NCBI RefSeq assembly: GCF_019469185.1
Contig: NZ_CP048264.1
Coordinates: 2,170,001-2,234,000, forward strand
Length of the DNA stretch: 64,000 bases
Reading direction: 5' to 3'
DNA from: Gilliamella sp. ESL0441
Lineage (GTDB): Bacteria > Pseudomonadota > Gammaproteobacteria > Enterobacterales > Orbaceae
In this document: one piece after another, positions 28,252 through 36,605 of the stretch
Numbering within the stretch: the first letter of the stretch is position 1
How the letters are laid out: the number at the start of each line of letters is the position of its first letter
The notes under the pieces: model-generated
The model's database searches: none
Seen by the model: the letters and a program-made list of their open reading frames with translations, nothing else
What the model was told of the DNA's origin: nothing
Translations under genes and position numbers: made by a program

Positions 28252-29274
28252 ATGAAAACGATAGTTATACCCTTTATCATCATCTTCTTGATGATAGGTT
28301 GTAATCAAATGGCGAATAGCCAACCGATTAATAAAAATAAAAAAGACGATCTTATTACCCAAATTATGCAAGCTCCGCTTGCCAGCCCGCCAATTGGTGA
28401 TAAACATGTTTTATATCCTTTTGCCACACATTGGCAACATGCAGAAACAGAAAATGAACGTTCGGGGAGTGAAAAAGCTTTTTATGAATTGCTCAGAAAT
28501 TTAAATAAGCAGTCCCAATCAGAACAATCCTATAAGATCACTTTAACCCAAGAAAATTTAAAGAAAATTGTTCAGGATTCCTATGATATCCCATTTAATA
28601 TCAACGATATTTTAAACCTGAAGATTACAGTTCATGTAGAAAAAATAGCCGGCTTTCCTCAGTTTGATCTGTTTCTACTCACCACTGAGTACCTTGAGTT
28701 AGAATGCAACCATTGCGAGTATGGAAGACATCTTGTTTTTCAATCCATTATCTCTATTAGCTCGGATCAAATTGTAGATAAATTAGCAGCTACTTACGAA
28801 TATGGAAATGATCTCGGTAGAGACTATCGATTTTTCTATTATGATAATGGGAAAATAATTATTAGGGATTTTGGCAGTGATGAGACAGACAGTGCTGCTA
28901 ATGAAAAAAGAACATACCAACTGACACCCCAAGGCAAATTCATCCGCTATTATGATACTAATGGTTCTTTTCAAAATACAGATCTTAATGATACAGAGGA
29001 AGGTTTAGTTCAAAACCATACTCGAGAGGGGCTATGGATAGAGATAACAGTCAGTAAATATGCGCCTCTAGGTATCGGTTATATTTATCTCGAATCGGAA
29101 TACAAAAATGGCCTGCCTGTTGGTATTTGGAAATGTCATCAATTAGAACATAATGAACTGAATGAACCCATCTTATCCACTCGCAAAAAAGGCAAACTTT
29201 TGTACACAGAAACCTATAAAGACGGTGAGCTTGTCGAACGCAAATTTGTGGAACCATTGTTAATGGTGAAATAA
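28252..29274 (+). CDS. Lipoprotein with MORN-like C-terminus, copy 2
   Basis: 340 residues, paralogue of the gene before it. The signal peptide ends in FLMIGC, giving a lipobox with C17. The N-terminal region from NSQPINKNKKDD on and the final YTETYKDGELVERKF are near-identical to copy 1, and the central part (about 80-230) is diverged. MORN-like repeats YKNGLPVGIWKCHQ and YKDGELVERKF close it. Likely at the outer membrane or periplasm. Different N-terminal signals on the two copies suggest different final locations. Confidence 0.7.
   Translation: MKTIVIPFIIIFLMIGCNQMANSQPINKNKKDDLITQIMQAPLASPPIGDKHVLYPFATHWQHAETENERSGSEKAFYELLRNLNKQSQSEQSYKITLTQENLKKIVQDSYDIPFNINDILNLKITVHVEKIAGFPQFDLFLLTTEYLELECNHCEYGRHLVFQSIISISSDQIVDKLAATYEYGNDLGRDYRFFYYDNGKIIIRDFGSDETDSAANEKRTYQLTPQGKFIRYYDTNGSFQNTDLNDTEEGLVQNHTREGLWIEITVSKYAPLGIGYIYLESEYKNGLPVGIWKCHQLEHNELNEPILSTRKKGKLLYTETYKDGELVERKFVEPLLMVK
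28301..28491 (+). repeat. 191-bp direct repeat, 5' part of paralogue pair (copy 2)
   Basis: Partner of 27275-27465. The near-identity spans the lipobox neighbourhood to codon about 80. Such repeats could recombine and delete or exchange one gene. Confidence 0.85.
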
Positions 29275-29698
29275 TTACAAAATTTTGCAGAAATAGAAAA
29301 ATTTATGAAGTTACAAAGGAAATAAAGAGAACAAACGTAAGGCTATTTTATTTTTATCCTGTTTATTAAGGATTAAAAATATGATTTGTAATCAGCAAAC
29401 TTTATGGATAATAAAATCATTGAAGTTTATAAAAGAGATTAAAAATGAAGAAATTTATCTTTCCTTGCTGTTTTCTAAACTGATTGTTATTGGTTATTTA
29501 AGCGGCAGTATAAAAAAATTTTCTAGAACATACTTTGCCTTTTACGTTGTAGTTCCCTTTCTACCTATAGTAAGAGAGAGAACTACAACTTCAACAAAAG
29601 AAACCAGAACAGCTAGAAAAGCTGGAAAGGCTGAAAAGAATACTGATTTTTTCAAAAAGATCAGGAAAACCAGTTTATCCTACTAATAAAGGAGAAGA
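29275..29698. other. Intergenic region with an inverted repeat
   Basis: Contains an open frame of 101 codons (29381-29686) with a hydrophobic start and a lysine-rich end; no good ribosome site, and I do not call it as a gene. GTTGTAGTTC / GAACTACAAC, a 10-bp inverted repeat with a loop of about 26, lies at about 29545-29590. Confidence 0.35.
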
Positions 29699-30178
29699 AT
29701 GAAAAATAAACTAGAGCAAATCAAATTATTTTTTAAAGATAATTTAATTATAAAAAACGATAACAATGAATTAAGAGATAGTTTAAATATTGAAGATGCA
29801 GAAATACTATTTAATATCGGTTTACCAAATTCGACAGAATTAGACTTTAAATTTACAAAAGAAATTAACTATCTAAATAATAAAGAATTGATTTTAGATG
29901 ATAGTGAAAGCAGAAAGATAATATATAGTATTACAACTAAGCAAGTTTATTTATTTTTTCCTTCAAATAAGAAAAAAACAATATTAAATGTAGGATTATT
30001 TCAGTTTCTATTCTCTATTTATTATTATGAATTTTTTTTAAATAATTGGAAAAATGATAAAGAAAATAGATCACATTATTTTAATGATTTTGAACAAAAA
30101 ATGAATAAATTAAATAATAATTATCAAAGTTTAGATTATTATTGGGAAGCGATTATAGAAGAGTTATCACCTATTTAA
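29699..30178 (+). CDS. Probable SUKH-4-like immunity protein
   Basis: 159 residues, acidic, no signal peptide, so cytoplasmic. The layout resembles SUKH-4 immunity proteins: an N-terminal helix, an LGLP-like turn (FNIGLPNSTELDFKF), a beta-rich centre, and an ending rich in aromatic residues with YYWEAIIEEL. Such proteins neutralise toxins of contact-dependent or type VI systems. AAAGGAGAAGA before the ATG is a strong ribosome site. A fragment of another gene follows directly, so this may be an orphan immunity gene. The family call rests on pattern only. Confidence 0.5.
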   Translation: MKNKLEQIKLFFKDNLIIKNDNNELRDSLNIEDAEILFNIGLPNSTELDFKFTKEINYLNNKELILDDSESRKIIYSITTKQVYLFFPSNKKKTILNVGLFQFLFSIYYYEFFLNNWKNDKENRSHYFNDFEQKMNKLNNNYQSLDYYWEAIIEELSPI

Positions 30179-30228
30179 CAAGGAATTCGATAAGTTTATT
30201 ATTTCTACAAATAGAACTGATTATTTAA

Positions 30229-30420
30229 AGAGGCCTTTTTATAAATGGATTTATAGGAAGGTCTATATTTGGTGCTTATGGCGGAGCTAATGCTATTACC
30301 TGTCAGATACCAAGGGTTTTGATGCCGAACAGGTTGCCAAAGTTTTTTGTTGCTGAAGCAACTGCTTATCATGCAGCTCTCGAAAGAGATCCTCAAAGTA
30401 TCGCTTTACTTTTTATTTGA
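30229..30420 (+). pseudogene. Truncated reading frame, possible toxin-protein remnant
   Basis: 63 codons open without a start: GLFINGFIGRSIFGAYGGAN then FVAEATAYHAALERDPQSIA to TGA. The glycine-alanine stretch resembles regions before the toxin tip of large exported toxins. It directly follows the immunity-like gene. No known family is claimed. Confidence 0.3.
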
Positions 30421-30742
30421 AAAAAATGAGCATTTTTGCTAACCCGCATTTAAACCCGAAAAAATAGTAAATTGATAGAAAAATTGATAAATGTATATGG
30501 ATAAGCGGTATACTAAAAAAATATAAAATATTGATTTATAATCAAATAGAGACGTATAGATATGAGATGAAGTGAAAAGTTGGCTCCTCCAACTGGAGAT
30601 GAGCTTTTCATCTAATAACTTGATTTTTTTATAAATTTATATATATATTTTTAGTAGATAACCCGAATGTGTACCCATTTAAATTATCAATGGCATAATA
30701 ATATACTCCAACCGCCTTTTCAAGTCTCTATTTATCTAATTT
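30421..30742. other. Junction region between accessory genes and conjugative replicon
   Basis: 322 bp without a gene. It holds a long hairpin (30565-30613). No tRNA, integrase site, insertion sequence or target duplication was recognised here, though this is where chromosome-like content gives way to plasmid-like content. Confidence 0.45.
30565..30613. repeat. Long hairpin downstream of the replication gene
   Basis: Nested arms AGAT, GAAAA, GCTC, CTCC pair with GGAG, GAGC, TTTTC, ATCT around the loop AACT, with small bulges. No T tract follows on the minus strand. It could be a terminator of repA, a single-strand initiation site or part of an attachment site. Confidence 0.5.
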
Positions 30743-31567
30743 CTATTTTTCAAGGTTTCCGTACCAATCTAAGATTTTTGATTTAATCAACTCATGGGAT
30801 AATAGTTTGGTATTACGAGTTATAAAAACAACATGGTTTCTATGCGTATCTAAAGCTATTTTATAATCAGGAAGATTATTATTTTTAATAATTTTTCTAA
30901 TTTCTGCACGAAAATGACGGTCGCTTTGGGTCGAGGCACATTTATCTTTGATAATGCTAAGTTGGCATTTCCAAATAGCTTTTTTACCGCAATGTTTACG
31001 GGCTAATTCATAAATTCTACGTTCCAGCGGTTTTGAAATTTGAAAATATTCGGGTGATAACGTTAAAATTTCTTTAGTCAGATATGCATTATAGATCCAT
31101 TGAGATAGGATGACTTCAACACGTAAGATTGAATTTTTGCCCGATTTCAAAATTTTGTATTCATCTATTAGGCTGAACCCGTGAATGTATTGTATTCCTC
31201 CGTTCTCAATATTGGTTTCTAAAATAGTTCCTTTGAGCCGGCGGAGCGTATCATGGAATTGTATATAAGAATTATTTCCGGTTGAACGCCCTGTAAAATT
31301 CAAAAATTCATACGTATCAATGGTGATTTTATCAGAAAAGGGATAACCGTTTCGTTCTAAAGATAAAATTTTGTACCCACAAAATAATATCAACTCTTTG
31401 TCAAAAATGGTTGCAGCACCAAAAGCAGAAGGGATTATTTTAATTCTTTTGTTCGATGTTGAATGCACATATTCTCTGATGAGTAACGATTTATTCTTGG
31501 ATAGTGAAAAAATGGGATATTCCAAAGAAACGATATCATTTTTAATTTTTACGGGTAATTTTTCCAT
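30743..31567 (-). CDS. repA: Plasmid replication initiator protein (RepA/RPA type)
   Basis: 274 residues. It resembles replication initiator protein A of theta plasmids: a first winged-helix region (about 85-145, FLNFTGRSTGNNSYIQFHDTLRR split over this stretch) and a second one with FQISKPLERRIYELARKHCG (about 172-191), the conserved block of this family. It would bind the iterons found 130 bp upstream of its start and open the origin with DnaA. No Shine-Dalgarno is obvious. It transcribes away from the iterons. Confidence 0.8.
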   Translation of the reverse strand: MEKLPVKIKNDIVSLEYPIFSLSKNKSLLIREYVHSTSNKRIKIIPSAFGAATIFDKELILFCGYKILSLERNGYPFSDKITIDTYEFLNFTGRSTGNNSYIQFHDTLRRLKGTILETNIENGGIQYIHGFSLIDEYKILKSGKNSILRVEVILSQWIYNAYLTKEILTLSPEYFQISKPLERRIYELARKHCGKKAIWKCQLSIIKDKCASTQSDRHFRAEIRKIIKNNNLPDYKIALDTHRNHVVFITRNTKLLSHELIKSKILDWYGNLEK

Positions 31568-31689
31568 GAACGCTTTTTATACATCTTAAATTTTGTTAAT
31601 AAGATCTTCTTAATTGTTATTATTAAGTTAAAGGGTGAAACTTAGTGAAGCAATAGCAGCAAAAAATATTATAAAATATAAGGTTATTA

Positions 31690-31880
31690 GATGATTTGTC
31701 GATGATATACGAATACGGGTGACGGTGATATACGACGATCTGTCGGTGATATACGAGTAAAAATGTCGGTAAAATACGAGTGAATACACATGGTTATCCA
31801 CAAGATGAAATTATAATATAAAATTCTTTATGTTCAACCATAAAAAATAATCTGTACAATTCAAAAACTTTTTTATAATA
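31690..31880. other. oriV: Replication origin (oriV) with DnaA box
   Basis: The four iterons are followed after 14 bp by TTATCCACA (31794-31802), a perfect DnaA box, and then by very AT-rich DNA (to about 31880) suited to melting. Together with the repA gene upstream this is a standard iteron-controlled theta origin. Confidence 0.85.
31698..31779 (+). repeat. Four iterons of the replication origin
   Basis: Consensus GTCGGTGATATACGA. Copies at 31698-31712 (GTCGATGATATACGA), 31721-31735 (GACGGTGATATACGA), 31742-31756 (perfect) and 31765-31779 (GTCGGTAAAATACGA). Starts are spaced 23, 21 and 23 bp, so each lies about two helix turns from the next, as expected of Rep binding sites. Confidence 0.9.
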
Positions 31881-31982
31881 TACGCAAGTTGTATCTTCTT
31901 TCTTCACATTTAATTCAAAATACTATTTCTATACATTACATTTCTCCTTTCCTGTACTAAGAATTTTATGTGAAGTATTCCA

Positions 31983-32639
31983 ATGAATAATACAGATAAA
32001 GAATTACAATCCTCTATATTTGAGCAAACCTTATATTCCATGACCGAAAGAAAAATGTTGCAAAAATTTGGAACATCATTTCTTTTCTATAATATTTGCC
32101 TTACATTGACTAATATCATACTGGTTGTGTTGGTTAGTATAACGGTATGGTTTGCAATTCACCCACAACGAGAATATTTTGCCAGTGATAACGGGCGTAT
32201 CATTAAGCTAGTCCCATTATCAGAACCCTACCAATCGCAATCTAACATAATTCAATTCGCACGAGATGCCATAATAAAATCGTTCAGCATTGATTTTCTG
32301 AACTATCAGGGGCAACTTGAACAGGTGCGCTCGGAGTATACACGTCAGGGATTCAGTTCATTTTTAGAATCTTTAGAAAATTCAAATATTTTAGATACGA
32401 TTACTCGTAAAAGAATGAATATGACAGTTACCGCAAATACTGGGGTTTTAATTAAACAGGGGCTAGATCGGGGCATTCATTACTCGATTGTTGAAATACC
32501 CATCGAAATTCGTTTAGTGGGTCAATCTAGTGAATTTCCCTCTCAAAAACTGTTAGCAACTGTCAAAATTGATCGCATTAGTGTGTTGGATTCAATTAAA
32601 GGCATTGCCATATCTCAACTTGTAACCAAACCCTTATAA
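31983..32639 (+). CDS. dotI: I-type T4SS inner-membrane protein DotI/IcmL (TraM of R64)
   Basis: 218 residues. A cytoplasmic N-terminus, one membrane helix (about 35-59) and a periplasmic DotI/IcmL domain, the same plan as TraM of plasmid R64 and Legionella IcmL (212). It belongs to the inner-membrane part of the secretion channel. First gene of the dotI-dotH-dotG series, the conserved order in I-type conjugation systems. No clear Shine-Dalgarno. It is divergent from repA across the origin. Confidence 0.85.
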   Translation: MNNTDKELQSSIFEQTLYSMTERKMLQKFGTSFLFYNICLTLTNIILVVLVSITVWFAIHPQREYFASDNGRIIKLVPLSEPYQSQSNIIQFARDAIIKSFSIDFLNYQGQLEQVRSEYTRQGFSSFLESLENSNILDTITRKRMNMTVTANTGVLIKQGLDRGIHYSIVEIPIEIRLVGQSSEFPSQKLLATVKIDRISVLDSIKGIAISQLVTKPL

Positions 32640-32647
32640 TTTAAAAA

Positions 32648-33580
32648 ATGAATAATATGAAACATATAAAATATTTTTTAGCAATTTTAACTTTATCCGT
32701 ACTTAACCATGTGAGTGCGAATGAAAAAAATATAGCCTTATCCAATACCGAATACAATTCCGATGATTACATTACTTCAAATCCAATAGAAACAGACAAC
32801 GAGGAAAGAGCCTTTGAAACTGCAAAGATGTTGATTTCGCCTTTTACGCCGGAAGAAATACGTCAGTTACGTAATTTTTTTGATGCGACAAGGCAAGAAA
32901 AGTCACGGCGTCCCCCTGTCATACCAAAAGTTCGAAGCATTTCGGTTGATCTTTCGGCAGGCTCTAAAATTCCTGTTTTAAAAACTGTACCGCATGAAAT
33001 GAGTACATTGGTATTTATTGATTCCACGGGTGCTGAATGGACTATTGCCGCTCCTCCTCGTGTTTCAGATCCAAATGCTTTTGATGTGGAATGGTTAAAA
33101 GATACGGCAAGCGTAATTGTTTCGGCAAAAAGCTATACAGAAACCGCTAATTTGACCGTTTTTTTAAAAGGGCTTTCTACACCTGTGATTATCAAGCTCG
33201 GTCATGATGAAAATAAAAAACGTACGGTTGATTACCGCTTAGATGTAAGAGTTCACGGGCGTGGTCCAAATGCCCTTCCTCAAATTGAAGGTGATCATAA
33301 AATAGCAATTTATGATGAAACGATGCAAAATATTTTGGACGGCGTTTCGGTTAGTACTGCAAAAAAAATAAAATTTACTTCCAATACTCCCCCTACCCGT
33401 GATATCAAAATTTGGAAAATCAATGATACGTTATATGTTCGTACGTATTTAAAAATTTTCTCAAGTTATAAGCAAACCTTATCTTCTGCGGATGGAATGA
33501 ACGTTTATTCAATACCATTAACCCCGTATATCACCTTATCCGATTACAACTCCAAAATTATTTTAAAATTGGATATATAA
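32648..33580 (+). CDS. dotH: I-type T4SS core protein DotH/IcmK (TraN of R64)
   Basis: 310 residues with a signal peptide (about 1-25, ending VSA). Family features: FTPEEIRQLRNFFDATRQEK (about 74-93), the DotH/IcmK helical block, then beta-rich C-terminal half with VRVHGRGPNA. It forms the outer-membrane ring of the core complex with DotG. A second ATG nine bases in is an alternative start. The gene is 8 bp after dotI and 1 bp before dotG. Confidence 0.88.
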   Translation: MNNMKHIKYFLAILTLSVLNHVSANEKNIALSNTEYNSDDYITSNPIETDNEERAFETAKMLISPFTPEEIRQLRNFFDATRQEKSRRPPVIPKVRSISVDLSAGSKIPVLKTVPHEMSTLVFIDSTGAEWTIAAPPRVSDPNAFDVEWLKDTASVIVSAKSYTETANLTVFLKGLSTPVIIKLGHDENKKRTVDYRLDVRVHGRGPNALPQIEGDHKIAIYDETMQNILDGVSVSTAKKIKFTSNTPPTRDIKIWKINDTLYVRTYLKIFSSYKQTLSSADGMNVYSIPLTPYITLSDYNSKIILKLDI

Positions 33581-33581
33581 C

Positions 33582-34700
33582 ATGAAATTGCAGTTTGATA
33601 TTAAACAAAATAAAAACGTGGCTATTATCGGCATTATCATTATTTCAGTTGTGATAGGCTATTTCATTTATCTGCTTACTAAAGCTAAGGATCTCAATTC
33701 AAATATAACTTTAACGGATAAAGGTACGGAATTCGATACTTCTGATACCGATAATGAATTATATAACCATACGTTAGAATCCTATAATCACCTAAATGCA
33801 CAACAGGCAATTGAGGATGGTGACACCTATTTATCGGTATTATCAAATAGAAATGCTAAGGTTGAAAAATCCTCTGAATCTGAGGAAATATTGATTGAAC
33901 CTCCAACATCAGCGCCTACAATCATTTATAAAACTAAATATGTCAAAGTTCCTGCAAACGAGCTGATCAATGAGCAAACTATGGCAATTTTATCCAGTTG
34001 GAGCACACAACCCGTGCATAGTACCGTTAGGGTTTCCAATGATTTTGATGAATATAAAAATTCATTGATGCAAAAAGTCGGTGAAAATACGGGTCATTCG
34101 TTTGCTAAAAATTCTTCTGTGCTTATCAGTGCATTTACTTTAGTACCCGCCATATTGGAAACGGACATCGATACAGATGAAAATTCAATCGTCAGTGTCT
34201 ATATACCTACAGGTAAATATAAAGGCGCTCGACTTTTTGCTATGGGGTATAAACTGTTAACCAATACGGTAGATATGACATTTACATCAATGGAATACAA
34301 TGGGCAATCGTACGAAATTGTAGCAAAACCCATTGATACTCAATCTATGAGGAGTTCATTATCCGGCTCAGTTAATAATCGATGGTTTACCAGAATTATA
34401 ATTCCTGCCATTGCAAATGGTATCGGTAAAACAGGACAACTCTATGAACAAGCGAGTTCTCAAAATATTTTACCGAACGGTAATGTAATTCAGTCCTATC
34501 CCGAACATCCAAACAGTAGTGCCGTGGGTGGAACTATTATTGGAGGGATAGCTCAACAAATAGGTAAAGTTTTAAGCGAAGATGCAGCTAAAATGCCTGT
34601 TAAACAAGTATTAATTTCCAAAAATACAACTATTGGCATTCGATTTTTAGCCGATGTTGTCCCTACTATTACTTCACTTGATACACTTAAAAATGATTAA
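33582..34700 (+). CDS. dotG: I-type T4SS channel protein DotG/IcmE (TraO of R64)
   Basis: 372 residues. A membrane helix near the N-terminus (about 13-34), a variable proline-rich linker (about 100-120) and a C-terminal TrbI/VirB10-like domain (about 170-368) including VLISAFTLVPAILETDIDTD (split: SAFTLVPAIL). It spans both membranes as the channel scaffold. Shorter than Legionella DotG (1048), which carries many repeats, but near R64 TraO (429). Follows dotH directly. Confidence 0.88.
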   Translation: MKLQFDIKQNKNVAIIGIIIISVVIGYFIYLLTKAKDLNSNITLTDKGTEFDTSDTDNELYNHTLESYNHLNAQQAIEDGDTYLSVLSNRNAKVEKSSESEEILIEPPTSAPTIIYKTKYVKVPANELINEQTMAILSSWSTQPVHSTVRVSNDFDEYKNSLMQKVGENTGHSFAKNSSVLISAFTLVPAILETDIDTDENSIVSVYIPTGKYKGARLFAMGYKLLTNTVDMTFTSMEYNGQSYEIVAKPIDTQSMRSSLSGSVNNRWFTRIIIPAIANGIGKTGQLYEQASSQNILPNGNVIQSYPEHPNSSAVGGTIIGGIAQQIGKVLSEDAAKMPVKQVLISKNTTIGIRFLADVVPTITSLDTLKND

Positions 34701-34763
34701 GATCTTATTTATAGTTTAACTTTTTCACACCTCATTCCTGTTATTTGAAAAAAGGAATAAAAA

Positions 34764-34964
34764 ATGAAAAAATATTTTTTTAGTTTACTTTTACTTTTCT
34801 TCTCTTTATCAAGCACCGCAACCCACAACCCCGTAAATTTCACTAATGTTTTGAGCGTCACGGAAAATGTAGAGTTTCTGTTACAGGATGTCTCAAAATT
34901 GATTCAAAATTTTACGCTTTCAACCTATAAAAAAATCCCGTTATTCGTGCATTTAACTTTTTAA
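34764..34964 (+). CDS. Small exported protein in the I-type locus
   Basis: 66 residues with a signal peptide or membrane helix (about 4-19, SLLLLFFSLSSTA). It sits where traP is found in R64 but is far too short and not alike. AAAAGGAATAAAAA precedes the ATG. No family is recognised; a real gene is likely because the start signal and position fit, but it could also be a remnant of a longer gene. Confidence 0.5.
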   Translation: MKKYFFSLLLLFFSLSSTATHNPVNFTNVLSVTENVEFLLQDVSKLIQNFTLSTYKKIPLFVHLTF

Positions 34965-34988
34965 TTATCTAATACAAAAGGAAAAAAC

Positions 34989-35522
34989 GTGACAGATATC
35001 GGCACTATGATGGTGAATTTTGCGGGTGAATTTTCAGCTAGTTTATGGAAATTACTATGGGCTATAGGAATGCTTTTAGGCTGTGTTTATACAGGTAAAA
35101 CCTTGATGCGGATGATTAAAGCTAATACGGTTGCAGGTCAACCGCCTGTTACGCTCGGAAGCATTATTCCGATTTTACTGATCGGAGGGTTAATGTTCAA
35201 CCTGCCTACATTTATCAATTTTATGTGGGCATCCGTTGGAGAAGGTGAAGTTTCCTACAATGCGATTTCATATAAGCCCGCTCAAAATTTCGGAGTATTA
35301 TCCGAAGCGGTTAACTCAACATTAACTCTTACCAGCGCATTTGGTGGCGTTTTTTTCATTAAAGGTTTAATGCTGTTAAAACGAGCTACTTTAGAAGGGC
35401 AAAATTCTCAAGGTAGCGATAAAGTTGGTAAAAGCTTAACGCATATGTTCGGAGGTGTTTGTTTGATACAAATCACACACATCATTGATGCAGCATGTGA
35501 ATCGTTTGGTATTTTTTGGTAA
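34989..35522 (+). CDS. traQ: I-type T4SS membrane protein, TraQ-like
   Basis: 177 residues starting with GTG after AAAGGAAAAAAC. Three membrane segments (about 17-34, 56-76, 105-127). Length and place between dotG and the IcmD-like gene match R64 TraQ (about 176), related to IcmC/DotE-type small membrane proteins. MFGGVCLIQITHIIDAA near the C-terminus is a further hydrophobic block. Its exact role in the channel is unknown in the family. Confidence 0.65.
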   Translation: MTDIGTMMVNFAGEFSASLWKLLWAIGMLLGCVYTGKTLMRMIKANTVAGQPPVTLGSIIPILLIGGLMFNLPTFINFMWASVGEGEVSYNAISYKPAQNFGVLSEAVNSTLTLTSAFGGVFFIKGLMLLKRATLEGQNSQGSDKVGKSLTHMFGGVCLIQITHIIDAACESFGIFW

Positions 35523-35538
35523 CAACAAGGAAATTTAT

Positions 35539-35892
35539 ATGAAAACTGAACAATTAGAACAAAGAATTTTATTTTTATCATTACTACTATTTATTACCCT
35601 TTTCGCTTTTTTATTTCCCTCTCATGCCCATGCTGCTAAAGGGCTTGCCCGAATGGCAGAAGAGGCAGCAGCACAAAGCAATTCCGTAAAAAACAGTTTA
35701 TCTACCATATTCACGGCGATTGGATTTGCCGGAGTTGGTTATGGTGCGTTTAATTTATGGAGAAAAGGCAAGGAAGGCGAACAAAGCAGAATTACCGCCG
35801 CTCAAATTTTTATTCCAATGGTTGGGGGTGCAGCTCTGGCAGCCGTATCATTCATGCTCACTATGGCACAAGACACCGTAGGTATTCAATAA
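35539..35892 (+). CDS. icmD: I-type T4SS protein IcmD/DotP (TraR of R64)
   Basis: 117 residues. A longer open frame begins at 35485 but overlaps traQ without a ribosome site; ATG at 35539 follows AAGGAAATTT and begins a signal peptide ending SHAHA. Two further hydrophobic stretches (about 54-66 and 88-108, GGAALAAVSFMLTM) give the pilin-like look of IcmD and TraR. It is an inner-membrane part of the complex. Confidence 0.75.
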   Translation: MKTEQLEQRILFLSLLLFITLFAFLFPSHAHAAKGLARMAEEAAAQSNSVKNSLSTIFTAIGFAGVGYGAFNLWRKGKEGEQSRITAAQIFIPMVGGAALAAVSFMLTMAQDTVGIQ

Positions 35893-35933
35893 ACAATCAG
35901 GAGGATGGAGATATAATTATCTCCATAATATTA

Positions 35934-36590
35934 ATGAATATTCATGTAGATCTGGGTAAAAATTTTCAACAAAAAGTTATGCCGTTAAATCTATCGGCAA
36001 AAAATAGAATAAATGGAGCAGAAAAAGAAAATCCCGAAATAGACGACATGTTAAAAAGTACAGTTATGATTCGGGATAAATTTTGTTGCCAGTATTGCGG
36101 TTTTCAGTCTGAAAACAATTTAATTCATCATTTGGATGATAATCATCTACATAATGATATTGAAAATTTAGCGGTCATAGATCCTTTGTGCCGTTATTGG
36201 CAGCATTTGGAACTTATGAAGGATCGGGCAGTAATAGCCTATTTGCCCGAATTATCTGGTCGGGCGGTCAATCATTTACAACGTACCATATCCCATGTTT
36301 TAAAAACGGGCAATAAGCAAGAACAATCGGAGGCACGAAAAGTTATCGATTGGCTTGTATCTCATAAGGTTTACACGGAACAGGCGTTTAATACCTCATC
36401 GCCTTATGATTTCGCCGATGTGTTAACTTCAGTTGAACAACAGTATAAAAATAACCGAATATTTGTTTTTAGTGAATTAGCCTTAGTATTCACGGATTAT
36501 GATTTATTCGATCAATTGATGTTGAACGTCCCCCCGATTTCCGAATGGAATAAAATTTATACTCATTTTTTATTATCCAACCCTATATAA
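35934..36590 (+). CDS. icmJ: I-type T4SS protein IcmJ/DotN (TraT of R64), HNH-like
   Basis: 218 residues from ATG at 35934; the open frame runs back to 35757 but there it only shadows icmD. CQYCGFQ (C52, C55) and a later C86 give the zinc-ribbon/HNH-like fold of DotN, which is a structural partner of the coupling complex and not a proven nuclease. VIAYLPELSG is also typical (IYLPEM in Legionella). The start has no close Shine-Dalgarno; AGGAGG lies over 30 bases upstream, before a hairpin (GGAGATA / TATCTCC, 35907-35924). Confidence 0.8.
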   Translation: MNIHVDLGKNFQQKVMPLNLSAKNRINGAEKENPEIDDMLKSTVMIRDKFCCQYCGFQSENNLIHHLDDNHLHNDIENLAVIDPLCRYWQHLELMKDRAVIAYLPELSGRAVNHLQRTISHVLKTGNKQEQSEARKVIDWLVSHKVYTEQAFNTSSPYDFADVLTSVEQQYKNNRIFVFSELALVFTDYDLFDQLMLNVPPISEWNKIYTHFLLSNPI

Positions 36591-36605
36591 ATTAGAAGAT
36601 TAAAA

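Noticed and set aside
29381..29686. 101-codon open frame
   Set aside because: No clear ribosome site or homology, and it contains an inverted repeat; kept only as a note on the intergenic region.
29275..30742. Attachment site or tRNA at the element border
   Set aside because: No tRNA-like fold, integrase or direct repeat was recognised; only a hairpin at 30565-30613.
35757..35933. Longer N-terminus for icmJ
   Set aside because: This part is the icmD gene read in another frame; the conserved DotN sequence begins only after 35934.
36040..36300. HNH endonuclease as a homing element inside the tra operon
   Set aside because: CQYCGFQ and the later blocks fit DotN/IcmJ, a structural T4SS part found at this place in I-type loci.
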